64,000 bases of DNA from an uncultured Tateyamaria sp. (GCA_947501275.1 CANMVD010000002.1:186001-250000), one strand, 5' to 3'. Shown: positions 15,954 through 25,090, numbered from the stretch's first letter. Program-made: numbers and translations. The notes: generated by a model not told the origin, from the letters alone.

Positions 15954-16556
15954 ATGCTGCGTATTCTCGCCATCACAACCGCCCTGACAACCGCAACCTT
16001 GATGCCTGTGACCGGCTTTGCCGCGGGCGAAAGCTCCTCTCCTCCCAAAAAGACGGAAACAACGCAGAACTGCTTCAAGGCACGCCAGTGGGACCCCGAA
16101 ACCAAGAAGTTTGTACGCTTCTCCGAAAAGGTGAACGGCGTATGGGACGCCAACATCAACAAATGTGTGCGCCCCGACAAAACATCGCATCTCGACAGCG
16201 AAACTTTGTACAAGGCCGTGCGCGAACTGGCCTACGCAGGTCGCTACCACGACGCAATCAAAGTGCTCGACCAGATGCCAGAGCAGCTGGATGACAAGGT
16301 CCTGACCTATCGCGGCTTTACTGCGCGCAAACTGGGCGACCTTGAGCTGGCAAATGTTTATTACCAGCAGGCGATCGAGCTGAACCCCGACAACATTCTG
16401 GCCCGCTCCTACATGGGTCAGGGCAAAGTGAGCGAAGGCGATCTTGTCACCGCCACGCTGCAATTGCGCGAAATCCAGAACCGTGGCGGAGCCGGTACGT
16501 GGGCCGAAACCTCCCTGCGGGACGCGATCGCCACAGGATCGACCTACAACTACTGA
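15954..16556 (+). CDS. periplasmic tetratricopeptide repeat protein
   Basis: A 200-residue exported protein with a signal peptide ending near GFAAGE. GGAG stands about 8 bases before the ATG. Residues 35-70 carry a two-Cys segment with Trp-Asp repeats (NCFKARQWDPETKKFV, then VWDANINKCVR). Residues about 80-170 contain TPR-like helices (LYKAVRELAYAGRYHDAIKV, GFTARKLGDLELANVYYQQA, IELNPDNILARSYMGQGKVS). TPR domains bind other proteins, so it may scaffold an envelope complex. The partner is unknown. Its Cys segment is loosely like the mature part of the small secreted protein encoded just upstream. Confidence 0.75.
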   Translation: MLRILAITTALTTATLMPVTGFAAGESSSPPKKTETTQNCFKARQWDPETKKFVRFSEKVNGVWDANINKCVRPDKTSHLDSETLYKAVRELAYAGRYHDAIKVLDQMPEQLDDKVLTYRGFTARKLGDLELANVYYQQAIELNPDNILARSYMGQGKVSEGDLVTATLQLREIQNRGGAGTWAETSLRDAIATGSTYNY

Positions 16557-16641
16557 TCCAAACACCATTTCCCGCGCGAGGGTTGAGAGATTCTCAACCT
16601 TTGCCTGCCAGAACCTAACGTGAACGGTTTTGAGGCGGGAT

Positions 16642-17715
16642 ATGAAAGATCTGATACCTTTATCCGCCGCCCCCGCACTGACACCGCAGGGCGGCGGACT
16701 TGTGTCCGCAAACGGAAAACTCAGCCGCAAGGCCAAGGCGGCCATTGTCGTGCGCCTCCTTCTGAACGAAGGGGCTGAAATCCCGCTTGAGGATTTGCCT
16801 GAAGATTTGCAGGCCCAATTGACCAAGGCGATGGGGCAGATGCGTGTGGTCGATCGCGACACCGTCCAGCAGGTTATCGACGAGTTCGCCGAAGAGGTGG
16901 AACGGATTGGTCTGTCCTTCCCCGGCGGCATGGCTGGGGCGCTGGATGCGCTGGATGGCAAGATCAGCCCGCAAACTGCGGCCCGTTTGCGTAAAGAGGC
17001 AGGCGTACGCGAGGCTGGTGATCCCTGGGCGCGCATCCGCGAACTGGCCCCGGAAAACCTGTTGGGCGTTTTGGAAGAGGAAAGCATCGAGGTCGCCGCC
17101 GTCATGCTGTCCAAGCTCGATGTACCCAAGGCTGCGGAACTGCTGGGCAAATTGTCCGGCCCCCGTGCACGCCAGATCACCTATGCCGTGTCCCTGACTG
17201 GCGCTGTCACGCCCGACGCGGTGGACCGGATCGGCCTGTCCCTGGCCAGCCAACTTGATGCACGCCCGATCTCGGCTTTTGAGGATGGACCAGTTGAGCG
17301 TGTGGGCGCCATTCTCAACTCATCAACGGCCGTTACGCGCGATGATATGCTGGCCGGGCTGGATGAAAACGATGAAGGGTTTGCCAATGCGGTACGCAAG
17401 GCGATCTTTACCTTTGGCAATATCCCTGCCCGTATCGCAGCACGCGACGTGCCGCGTATCCTGCGGGACATTGATCAGGATGCATTGGTGATCGCGATGG
17501 CTGGTGCACCCGCGATGGGCATGCAGGAAAGCGTGGACTTCCTGCTCGACAACATGTCGGGGCGTCTGGCGGATCAGTTGCGCGAAGACATCGCTGCCAA
17601 GGGTACACCAAAAGAAGCAGAAACAGATGCAGCCATGGGCAGCGTTGTGGCAACCATCCGACAGATGGAAGCCTCAGGCGAAGTGATGATGGTCGTGCCT
17701 GACGACGAAGAATAG
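16642..17715 (+). CDS. fliG: flagellar motor switch protein FliG-like
   Basis: A 357-residue cytosolic protein. ATG at 16642 (MKDLIPLS) follows GAGGCGGGA; a TTG further upstream is less likely. Residues 30-130 match the N-terminal FliG domain (LSRKAKAAIVVRLLLNEGAE). The middle has LLGVLEEESIEVAAVMLSKL. The C-terminal domain shows IPARIAARDVPRILRDIDQD, ALVIAMAGA and DNMSGRLADQLREDI, the torque-generating region that meets FliM and the MotA stator. In the motor FliG sits on the MS ring. Here it stands alone: no other flagellar gene is in the window, which is unusual for fliG. It may be the only copy, separated from its operon, or a second paralogue. Confidence 0.85.
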   Translation: MKDLIPLSAAPALTPQGGGLVSANGKLSRKAKAAIVVRLLLNEGAEIPLEDLPEDLQAQLTKAMGQMRVVDRDTVQQVIDEFAEEVERIGLSFPGGMAGALDALDGKISPQTAARLRKEAGVREAGDPWARIRELAPENLLGVLEEESIEVAAVMLSKLDVPKAAELLGKLSGPRARQITYAVSLTGAVTPDAVDRIGLSLASQLDARPISAFEDGPVERVGAILNSSTAVTRDDMLAGLDENDEGFANAVRKAIFTFGNIPARIAARDVPRILRDIDQDALVIAMAGAPAMGMQESVDFLLDNMSGRLADQLREDIAAKGTPKEAETDAAMGSVVATIRQMEASGEVMMVVPDDEE

Positions 17716-18035
17716 CCTCGCGCGGTTCCGTGCCGCGCGTCGCCTCGACACGTATGACCGTTTCACAACGGCCCCGACATACCAGAGACCAAATTCGCGC
17801 TCTATGCACCGCCGGATAGCATGGCTTGGCCGCAGAGTTGTTTTGGAAAATCAGCCTCACCTCGTGCCACCCGAAATGCACGTTTTCAATACGTTAGATG
17901 GCACTCACCGTTTCAGGCTTCTTCGACGACGCTAAAGATTATCCAGCCAGCGCGGCGCAGGCCATTCGATTGCCGCGCGCGCGCATGCGTCCGCCACACC
18001 TCGACACACTGCTCAAAGCCCAATATGCGACCGGG
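17716..18035. other. 320-base stretch between fliG and the DMT exporter gene
   Basis: It starts with a hairpin, CGCGCGG-TTCCGTG-CCGCGCG (17719-17739), 4 bases after the fliG stop and without a T run. The rest is weakly coding at most: an in-frame extension of the exporter reaches back to 17898, but its residues are not membrane-like and have no ribosome site. No RNA gene or clear promoter was recognised. Confidence 0.45.
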
Positions 18036-18899
18036 ATGAACACTGATACATCCGTCACGGCGCGCGCCATCTTGCTGACCGTTGCGGCGATCCTGTGCTT
18101 CAGCCTGATGGACGCCACGGTCAAGGCCGCCACCCCGACCACCGGAACGCTCACAGCACTGTGGGCGCGATATACCGGGCAGATGGTCATTGTGGCCATC
18201 CTGATTGCGCCGCGTTTGCGCCAAGTTGCGCGGAGCGCCTATCCCGGTCTTCAAATCGCGCGATCGCTGTTACTCATGGCGGCCACGTTCTTTTTGTTCA
18301 TGGCGCTTGGGCAAATTGAATTGGCCGCGGCGACAGCCGTGATGGCAACCAATCCGATTCTGATCACGCTAGGTGGCGCGCTGTTTCTGGGCGAAGCTCT
18401 GGGCGTGCGCCGCATCGCCGCCATTGCGGGAGCCATGATTGGCGCTCTTATCGTCATCCGCCCGGGCACCGATGTGTTCCAGCCTGCCGCCCTCCTGCCA
18501 CTCGTTGCGGCCTTTTGCTTTGCCGGATACACCCTGATCACGCGGCGCCTGGGCCCGCGCGAAGATGTTTGGACCTCGCTGTTTTACACAGGATTGGTGG
18601 GTGCCGTAGTGCTGAGCGGCCTGATGCCTTTTGTGATGCCTGCGCTGGATGCGCGCGATATCGGCCTTCTTGGGTTGATCTGTTGTCTGGGAACGGCGGG
18701 ACAGTTGATGCTCGTGCGGGCGCTGTCCATGGCCGAAGCGGGTTTGCTGGCACCCTTCAACTACTCCGGGCTGATCTTTGCCGTGATCATCGGGCTGACC
18801 CTCTTTGGCGAGGTGCCTGACGCCATGACATTGCTGGGAATGCTTGTGATCGCCGCTGCGGGGATTTACGTCTGGCACCGTGAGACGCACGCGCGCTAA
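18036..18899 (+). CDS. DMT family transporter (two EamA domains)
   Basis: A 287-residue membrane protein with about ten hydrophobic helices arranged as two EamA repeats (first ILLTVAAILCFSLMDATVKA, second PLVAAFCFAGYTLITRRLG). The conserved N-terminal FSLMDATVK and the end of repeat one (ANPILITLGG-like TNPILITLGGALFLGEALG) are typical of the drug/metabolite transporter family, which exports small metabolites or amino acids. The substrate cannot be told from sequence. ATG at 18036 is chosen because the helix-rich part begins just after it. It is followed after 30 bases by the acyltransferase gene on the same strand. Confidence 0.82.
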   Translation: MNTDTSVTARAILLTVAAILCFSLMDATVKAATPTTGTLTALWARYTGQMVIVAILIAPRLRQVARSAYPGLQIARSLLLMAATFFLFMALGQIELAAATAVMATNPILITLGGALFLGEALGVRRIAAIAGAMIGALIVIRPGTDVFQPAALLPLVAAFCFAGYTLITRRLGPREDVWTSLFYTGLVGAVVLSGLMPFVMPALDARDIGLLGLICCLGTAGQLMLVRALSMAEAGLLAPFNYSGLIFAVIIGLTLFGEVPDAMTLLGMLVIAAAGIYVWHRETHAR

Positions 18900-18929
18900 A
18901 ATCGTGCACCCAAAACCCGAGCCCAGCCC

Positions 18930-19823
18930 ATGCGCCCCAATCGCGATGAACTGCCCCTGACGACGCGCCTTGGTTACCTGGCCACCAACGCTGTGGCCAA
19001 GTTCCTGATCGGGCTGGCCCTTGCCTTGCCCTACAAGGCGCGGGTGCGGTTTCTGGGTGTTGTGATGGCACGGCTTGTCGGGCCTGTGGCTGGCTATCTG
19101 AAACGGGCCGAGGCGCATGTCGCTTTTGCTATGCCCGAACTTTCCCTGCAGGACCGTCGCCGCATTGCCCTCCAAGGTCTCAACAATGCCGGGCGCACAC
19201 TTATCGAGAATTATTCGACCCGCGCCTTCCTTGCGCGCCAAAAGGGTGCCGAGATTGAAGGGCCGGGATTGAAGGCGATGGAAGACGCCGCCAAGGCAGG
19301 TCGCCCCGTGATCCTCGTGACCGGGCATTTTGGCAATTACGAAGCTCTGCGTGCGGCCCTTGTCGGGCGTGGGTATGACGTCGGTGGGCTTTATCGCAAC
19401 ATGGCGAACCCCTATTTCAACGATCACTATGTGCGCACGATGCAAGCCTTTGGCGGACCCGTCTTTGCTCAGGGGCGCAAAGGCACCGCAGGTTTTGTGC
19501 GTCACCTCAAATCGGGTGGACAGCTTGTTCTGCTGTTTGATCAGCATGTGAGGGACGCGCCTGTGCTCGATTTCATGGGGCACCCGGCGCATACGGCGAT
19601 TTCAGCGGCCGAACTCGCGCTGCGCTACAATGCCGCCCTGATCCCGTTTTATGGAATCAGATGCGCCGATGGATTCAACTTCGACTGTGTCATGGAGGAA
19701 CCGATTCCGCACAGCGACGCAGAAACCATGACCCAAGCCATGAACGACAGCATGTCGGCACAAATCCGCGCACATCCAGACCAGTGGCTTTGGGTCGCGC
19801 GACGCTGGCGGGTACCGGCTTAG
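18930..19823 (+). CDS. LpxL/HtrB-like lipid A acyltransferase
   Basis: A 297-residue protein of the lysophospholipid/Kdo2-lipid A acyltransferase family. The N-terminus has a hydrophobic helix (AKFLIGLALALPYKARVRFL) that would anchor it to the inner membrane. The catalytic motif H-x4-E is present in VTGHFGNYEA near residue 132. It is followed by YRNMANPYFNDHYVRTMQAF, then VLLFDQHVRDAPVLDFMGHP, and it ends QWLWVARRWR, close to the usual W-hRR ending. Family members add secondary acyl chains to lipid A using acyl-ACP. Its stop overlaps by 3 bases the stop of the convergent DUF1223 gene. Confidence 0.85.
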   Translation: MRPNRDELPLTTRLGYLATNAVAKFLIGLALALPYKARVRFLGVVMARLVGPVAGYLKRAEAHVAFAMPELSLQDRRRIALQGLNNAGRTLIENYSTRAFLARQKGAEIEGPGLKAMEDAAKAGRPVILVTGHFGNYEALRAALVGRGYDVGGLYRNMANPYFNDHYVRTMQAFGGPVFAQGRKGTAGFVRHLKSGGQLVLLFDQHVRDAPVLDFMGHPAHTAISAAELALRYNAALIPFYGIRCADGFNFDCVMEEPIPHSDAETMTQAMNDSMSAQIRAHPDQWLWVARRWRVPA

Positions 19824-20524
19824 CGCAGTTGCGCAGCCGCCAGAATGGCACCGTGGCGCCCCTGTTGCACCATGACGACAACGGGCAGTTCCCCGGCGGC
19901 TTCGGCGGCCAGATCAAGGTCTGTCACGCCGTCCCATTCCGTCAGGATTTTCCACTCGTCCGCAACGTTGGCATAGCTCAATGTATGACCGGCATTTTCG
20001 CCGCGCGTGATATTGGCCGTCCGTTCAGGCACGTAGCGCACTAAGTGTACAAGGAACGGCCCAGGCGTTGGGGACGCCTGCGCTGTGATGGCCAGCTGAT
20101 CGCCCGAACGCACCACACTTAAACCCATCACCGACGGCTTAGCGGCGTGATCCGCGATCGCTTTTGACAATTCCATGGGTCGCGCACCCACGATGTCTGT
20201 CACTCCGTTGATGATCATTTGAGGCGTGTAAATAGAGCGCCGCCCCGCTTCTGTCGCATAACCACGCTGGCGTTCAGCAAAGGCCGGATTGGCAAATTCG
20301 TCCTTCCAGCCAATGTAATCCCAGTAATCTACATGCAAAGCCAGCGCGATGACGTCATCCCGCCCCGCCAGATCATGCATCAGCGCATCCGCAGGCGGGC
20401 ACGACGAACACCCCTGCGATGTAAACAGCTCAACGACCACAGGCGATTGCGTCGCCGACTGCGCGTGCACTGGCGCGCTCCATGCTGTCACTGCAGCCAC
20501 GATCATGGGAATCAGATGTTTCAT
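19820..20524 (-). CDS. DUF1223 family thioredoxin-like secreted protein
   Basis: A 234-residue protein. ATG at 20524 gives a signal peptide (MKHLIPMIVAAVTAWSAPVH, cut near HAQ-S). The mature N-terminus VVELFTSQGCSSCPPADALM is the DUF1223 hallmark: a thioredoxin-like fold with a CxxC redox pair. It continues VIALALHVDYWDYIGWKDEF and RSIYTPQMIINGVTDIVGA. Members are thought to be periplasmic thiol-disulfide proteins, but their partners are unknown. It is convergent with the acyltransferase gene, sharing the bases of the stop codons. Confidence 0.85.
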   Translation of the reverse strand: MKHLIPMIVAAVTAWSAPVHAQSATQSPVVVELFTSQGCSSCPPADALMHDLAGRDDVIALALHVDYWDYIGWKDEFANPAFAERQRGYATEAGRRSIYTPQMIINGVTDIVGARPMELSKAIADHAAKPSVMGLSVVRSGDQLAITAQASPTPGPFLVHLVRYVPERTANITRGENAGHTLSYANVADEWKILTEWDGVTDLDLAAEAAGELPVVVMVQQGRHGAILAAAQLR

Positions 20525-20662
20525 GTCTTGCCTACACGCCTCGCACAATTTTGCCGCCATCCGCGACGGTCCACAGATAAGAAGGCAGGACCGATTTGAC
20601 CAATCAAGGTTTGTTGAGGATTTGTGTCAGTGTGCTCACAAACCCGGGCCCTTACTGAAATA

Positions 20663-20682
20663 TTGTATGCTATGGTATACAA
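20663..20682. promoter_or_regulatory. imperfect palindrome upstream of acnA, candidate operator
   Basis: TTGTATGCTATGGTATACAA: outer arms TTGTAT and ATACAA are perfect inverted copies. It is about 100 bases before the aconitase ATG in an otherwise gene-free 259-base stretch. The TTGTAT-ATACAA style resembles GntR-family binding sites, but no regulator gene is adjacent. Confidence 0.4.
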
Positions 20683-20783
20683 AATAGTCGCACCCATGCC
20701 AAATGTGGTTGATCCATTGCATCCCATGGGGCATGACGCGAGGCAAGTCCGCTGTCCCCATCCGTTCAGGAAAGGTAACCCTC

Positions 20784-23483
20784 ATGACAATCACCGTTGG
20801 TCAAGACACAGCCAAGGCACGCAAGACGCTGACCGTTGGCGACCAGTCCATCGCATACTACTCAATCCCTGCCGCAACCGAGGCCGGTTTGGGTGATTTC
20901 TCCAACCTCCCCGCTGCTCTGAAAGTCGTTCTGGAAAACATGCTGCGCTTTGAAGACGGCAAGACCGTCAGCGTCGATGACATCAAGGCCTTTGCCGAAT
21001 GGGGTGCCAAGGGTGGCAAGAACCCCCGCGAGATCGCCTATCGCCCGGCGCGCGTGCTGATGCAGGACTTTACCGGTGTGCCAGCTGTTGTGGACCTTGC
21101 CGCGATGCGCGACGGTCTTGTGGCCCTTGGTGGGGACCCCGAAAAGATCAACCCGCTGAACCCTGTTGATCTGGTCATTGACCACTCGGTCATGATCGAC
21201 GAATTCGGCAACCCTCGCGCCTTCCAGATGAACGTGGACCGCGAATATGAACGCAACATGGAGCGTTATACCTTCCTCAAGTGGGGTCAGTCCGCCTTTA
21301 ACAACTTCCGCGTTGTGCCCCCCGGCACCGGCATCTGCCACCAGGTGAACCTTGAATATCTGGCGCAGACAGTCTGGACTGATGCAGACCAGCACGGTGA
21401 ACAGGTCGCCTACCCTGACACGCTGGTCGGCACGGACAGCCACACCACTATGGTCAACGGTGCTGCCGTTCTGGGTTGGGGTGTCGGTGGTATCGAGGCC
21501 GAGGCCGCCATGCTGGGTCAGCCCATCTCCATGCTCATCCCGGAGGTTATTGGTTTCGAACTGACCGGCTCCATGGTCGAAGGCACAACCGGCACCGACC
21601 TCGTGCTGAAGGTCGTCGAAATGCTGCGCGCCAAGGGTGTTGTCGGCAAATTTGTGGAGTTCTACGGCGAAGGGCTGGATCGTCTGCCGCTCGCTGACCG
21701 CGCCACAATCGCCAACATGGCACCTGAATACGGCGCGACCTGCGGCTTCTTCCCCATCGACAGTGAAACGCTGCGCTACCTGCGCAACACGGGCCGTGAC
21801 GAAGACCGCATCGCGCTGGTCGAAGCCTATGCCAAGGAAAACGGCTTCTGGCGCGACGCGGATTACAGCCCGATCTACACCGACACGCTGCATCTGGACA
21901 TGGGCACCATCGTGCCCGCCATCTCCGGCCCCAAACGCCCGCAGGACTTCGTGGCTCTCACGGACGGCCAGAAAGCCTTCCGTCGCGAGATGGAAGAGAC
22001 GTTCAAGCGCCCCATGGGCAAGGAAGTCGCTGTAGACGGCGAGGACTACACCATGGAATCGGGCAAGGTCGTGATCGCCTCGATCACATCCTGCACCAAC
22101 ACCTCGAACCCCTACGTGATGATCGGCGCGGGCCTCGTGGCGCGCAAAGCGCGCGCATTGGGTCTGAACCGCCAGCCATGGGTGAAGACGTCACTCGCGC
22201 CCGGCTCTCAGGTGGTGTCCGCCTATCTCGAAGCGGCGGACCTGCAAGAGGACCTTGACGCCATCGGCTTCAACCTCGTCGGCTACGGCTGCACCACCTG
22301 TATCGGCAACTCCGGCCCCATCCAGCCCGAGATCTCCAAAGCCATCGCGGATGGTGATCTGGTGGCCACTTCGGTGCTGTCGGGCAACCGCAATTTTGAG
22401 GGGCGTATCAGCCCCGATGTGCGCGCCAACTACCTGGCCTCGCCCCCCCTCGTGGTGGCCTACGCGCTGGCCGGCACGCTGGACATCAACCTTGCGACAG
22501 ACGTGATCGGCACCGACAAGGACGGCAACGACGTGTTCCTAAAAGACATCTGGCCCTCAAGCCAGGAAGTCGCCGAACTGGTCGAAGCAACCGTGACCCG
22601 CGAGGCGTTCCAGACCAAATATGCCGATGTCTTCAAGGGCGACGAAAAATGGCAGGGCGTGGAAACCACGGACCAGAAGACATACGACTGGCCGCCCACC
22701 TCTACCTACGTGCAGAACCCGCCCTACTTCCAGGGCATGTCGCCAGAGCCGGGTGTTATCACCAATATCCAAGACGCCAAAGTGCTTGCGATCCTTGGTG
22801 ACATGATCACCACTGACCACATCTCGCCCGCAGGCTCGTTCAAGGAAAGCACGCCCGCAGGCCGCTATCTCACCGAACGGCAGGTCGCTCCACGCGAGTT
22901 CAACTCCTATGGCTCCCGTCGCGGCAACCACGAGATCATGATGCGCGGCACCTTTGCCAACATTCGCATCAAGAACGAAATGCTGGATGGCGTCGAAGGT
23001 GGCTATACCAAAGGGCCAGACGGCGAACAGACCTCGATCTTTGATGCAGCCATGGCGCATCAGGAAAACGGCACGCCGCTGGTGATCTTTGGCGGTGAGC
23101 AATACGGTGCCGGATCGTCGCGTGACTGGGCAGCCAAGGGCACAGCCCTGCTGGGCGTCAAAGCGGTTGTGGCCGAAAGTTTTGAGCGAATCCACCGATC
23201 CAACCTCGTGGGTATGGGCGTCATCCCGTTCGAATTCACAAACGGCGACACGCGCAAAAAGCTGGGCCTGACAGGCGACGAGACGGTTTCCATCTCCGGC
23301 CTCGATACAATCCAACCCCTGCAGGAAGTGCCCTGCACCATCACCAAGGGCGACGGCACTGTGCACGAGATTATGCTGAAATGCCGGATCGATACCGCAA
23401 TCGAGATTGAATACATCGAACACGGCGGTGTGCTGCACTACGTGCTGCGCAATCTGGCAAAAGCGCCGATCGCGGCCGAGTAA
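20784..23483 (+). CDS. acnA: aconitate hydratase AcnA
   Basis: An 899-residue TCA-cycle enzyme that isomerises citrate to isocitrate through aconitate using a 4Fe-4S cluster. The three cluster cysteines are Cys437 (ITSCTNTSNP), Cys503 and Cys506 (YGCTTCIGNSGP), nearly the same numbers as in E. coli AcnA. Other conserved blocks are VGTDSHTTMVNG, DHISPAGSF, EFNSYGSRRGNHEIMMRG, and GEQYGAGSSRDWAAKG in the swivel domain. The frame extends to 20703, but ATG 20784 (MTITVGQDTAKARKTL) fits the family N-terminus. Length is that of the IRP/AcnA class. A palindrome about 100 bases upstream is a candidate regulatory site. It is followed by a 233-base gap. Confidence 0.97.
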   Translation: MTITVGQDTAKARKTLTVGDQSIAYYSIPAATEAGLGDFSNLPAALKVVLENMLRFEDGKTVSVDDIKAFAEWGAKGGKNPREIAYRPARVLMQDFTGVPAVVDLAAMRDGLVALGGDPEKINPLNPVDLVIDHSVMIDEFGNPRAFQMNVDREYERNMERYTFLKWGQSAFNNFRVVPPGTGICHQVNLEYLAQTVWTDADQHGEQVAYPDTLVGTDSHTTMVNGAAVLGWGVGGIEAEAAMLGQPISMLIPEVIGFELTGSMVEGTTGTDLVLKVVEMLRAKGVVGKFVEFYGEGLDRLPLADRATIANMAPEYGATCGFFPIDSETLRYLRNTGRDEDRIALVEAYAKENGFWRDADYSPIYTDTLHLDMGTIVPAISGPKRPQDFVALTDGQKAFRREMEETFKRPMGKEVAVDGEDYTMESGKVVIASITSCTNTSNPYVMIGAGLVARKARALGLNRQPWVKTSLAPGSQVVSAYLEAADLQEDLDAIGFNLVGYGCTTCIGNSGPIQPEISKAIADGDLVATSVLSGNRNFEGRISPDVRANYLASPPLVVAYALAGTLDINLATDVIGTDKDGNDVFLKDIWPSSQEVAELVEATVTREAFQTKYADVFKGDEKWQGVETTDQKTYDWPPTSTYVQNPPYFQGMSPEPGVITNIQDAKVLAILGDMITTDHISPAGSFKESTPAGRYLTERQVAPREFNSYGSRRGNHEIMMRGTFANIRIKNEMLDGVEGGYTKGPDGEQTSIFDAAMAHQENGTPLVIFGGEQYGAGSSRDWAAKGTALLGVKAVVAESFERIHRSNLVGMGVIPFEFTNGDTRKKLGLTGDETVSISGLDTIQPLQEVPCTITKGDGTVHEIMLKCRIDTAIEIEYIEHGGVLHYVLRNLAKAPIAAE

Positions 23484-23716
23484 CGACCACCTAAAAACGC
23501 ATGCGTCGGGGGCAAACGTCCCCGGCACATCATCGCAGCACCACGGATGCACAGCCGATGACAAGCGTACCCACCGCGCCAAAGATGGGAAAATCCGAAA
23601 AACTTTGTCACCCGTGACGCAGATTCCACCCCGGCGGGAATGCGACCCTCAGTCATGATAGACAACACCTACAAACTTGTTTAGGCGCAGGCCAACGAAC
23701 AAATTAAGTGGTGAAA

Positions 23717-24496
23717 ATGTTTAACAAAACTCTGACAGCAACCGCCGCTGCCATGCTGATGACAGCTAGCGCAGCCACGGCATCGACCTATGTGCTCGAC
23801 TTTGACGCCGATCCAAACAACGCCGCTGAAGTCAGCAGCCTCGACAGCTCCGCTTCTCAACTGATCTCCAGCCCCCGGGACTTTGTGGACGGCGGCCTGA
23901 CATGGCGCGTGACGTCCGCAGGCGGTGCAGGCGTAGCGCTGTTTGACACGACATGCGGTTACGGCTTTGGCGCCAATGGCTGCGCCGGTGATGCCGATCT
24001 TCAGGTATTTGACCAATCCAACGCGGACGGCGTGTCGGGCAACGTTCTGATCCAGCAGGAAATCGGCAACGCCGGTTCACCTGACGATGACGCGCACACG
24101 ATGAGCCTGTCCTTGCAGCTGCTCTCGAATGTAACGCTTGAGTGGACCGGTGCGTCGGCGCTGGATGATGGTTTCTACCGCTTCAACTTTGGCAATGTCG
24201 AACTGGGCACTGTCGATAATGGCAACGGTCGCGCCTTTGACAACACAACCGGCTCTGTCGACTTTGCGGCTACCGTTGAGTTGGTGCAAAACGATGTCAT
24301 CACCGTGTTCTTCAACACATCGCCAAACACAGACGGCGGTGCCTCGGGCGCGGTCGACAACTTTCGCTTTAACGTGATCGACGACCCTGATGGCGCCACA
24401 GGTGTCGCCCCCGTGCCCCTGCCCGCCAGCTTGCCTTTGTTGCTGATCGGTGCTGCCGCCTTCGCCGCATTGCGTCGCCGCAAAGTTGCTGCATAA
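23717..24496 (+). CDS. VPLPA-CTERM sorted secreted protein
   Basis: A 259-residue exported protein. Possible starts are ATG 23717 or GTG at 23708/23711; the ATG gives a typical signal peptide (MFNKTLTATAAAMLMTASAA, cut near TAS-T). The mature part is acidic and Asn/Asp-rich, with two close cysteines (TTCGYGFGANGCAGD) and a beta-sandwich look (LSNVTLEWTGASALDDGFYR, DVITVFFNTS, AVDNFRFNVI). The C-terminus VAPVPLPASLPLLLIGAAAF followed by AALRRRKVAA is a VPLPA-CTERM signal. Function unknown; probably extracellular or surface. It is the second such protein in the window, far from the lectin. No exosortase gene is seen. A good terminator follows. Confidence 0.85.
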   Translation: MFNKTLTATAAAMLMTASAATASTYVLDFDADPNNAAEVSSLDSSASQLISSPRDFVDGGLTWRVTSAGGAGVALFDTTCGYGFGANGCAGDADLQVFDQSNADGVSGNVLIQQEIGNAGSPDDDAHTMSLSLQLLSNVTLEWTGASALDDGFYRFNFGNVELGTVDNGNGRAFDNTTGSVDFAATVELVQNDVITVFFNTSPNTDGGASGAVDNFRFNVIDDPDGATGVAPVPLPASLPLLLIGAAAFAALRRRKVAA

Positions 24497-24520
24497 GCAA
24501 ATCTGAGCACCAGAAATGCA

Positions 24521-24547
24521 AAGCCCGGCCATCGCGCCGGGCTTTTT
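24521..24547 (+). terminator. intrinsic terminator after the VPLPA-CTERM gene
   Basis: AAGCCCGGC, loop CATCGC, GCCGGGCTT, then TTT: a perfect 9-bp stem with a T run. It lies 24 bases after the stop and just before the convergent ccmG stop, so it may serve both strands. Confidence 0.85.
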
Positions 24548-24550
24548 GCT

Positions 24551-25090
24551 TTACTGTGCCAATGCGCGTTCAAGCTCAGGCAGAAAACGGTTTTCGTAAT
24601 CCGACCCGATCAGCGGTCCGATATAGCGAAACAAAACAGTCCCGTCGCCGTCCACTATGAACGTTTCAGGCGGAGCTGTGACACCCCAATCAATGGCCGT
24701 CACCCCATTGGGGTCAAAGGCAACACCCGAAAACGGATTGCCATCCTCACGCAGATATTGTGTAGCGGCAGCTTCCTTGTCGCGGAAGTTCACGCCGACA
24801 ATCGAGATCCCCTCTCCTGCCATTTCCAGCAGTTTGGGATGCTCGGCTCGGCAGGGTGGGCACCAACTGGCCCAAAAGTTCACCAATGTGACCTCGCCAC
24901 TTGCCAGATCGCCGGGTTTGACACCAGGAAATCCCGGCAGGTCTGCGGCCACCAGCGCAGGTGCAGGTCCCCCGACCCGGGTTGACGGCAGTTCGTTCGG
25001 GTTGTCACGGAACATGCCGACAGCCGCCATGGCGACGAAGGCTCCGAAGATCCCGATGGGTGCCAGCATCAACGGAGAGATCTTAGCCAT
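24551..25090 (-). CDS. ccmG: thiol:disulfide interchange protein CcmG/DsbE
   Basis: A 179-residue protein with one N-terminal membrane helix (MLAPIGIFGAFVAMAAVGMF) and a periplasmic thioredoxin domain. The redox site WASWCPPCRAEHP is clear, followed by GVNFRD and PPETFIVDGDGTVLFRYIG with the cis-Pro. It reduces apocytochrome c cysteines so that heme can be attached. ATG at 25090 overlaps the end of ccmD by 8 bases (ATGGCTAA), marking translational coupling. Last gene of the ccmABCDG run. Confidence 0.93.
   Translation of the reverse strand: MAKISPLMLAPIGIFGAFVAMAAVGMFRDNPNELPSTRVGGPAPALVAADLPGFPGVKPGDLASGEVTLVNFWASWCPPCRAEHPKLLEMAGEGISIVGVNFRDKEAAATQYLREDGNPFSGVAFDPNGVTAIDWGVTAPPETFIVDGDGTVLFRYIGPLIGSDYENRFLPELERALAQ

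Noticed and set aside
17898-18035. N-terminal extension of the DMT exporter
   Set aside because: It has no ribosome site, lacks hydrophobic character, and the family N-terminus begins just after ATG 18036.
18369-19592. A 407-codon minus-strand frame
   Set aside because: It spans antisense of two genes (DMT exporter and acyltransferase) and has no family features.
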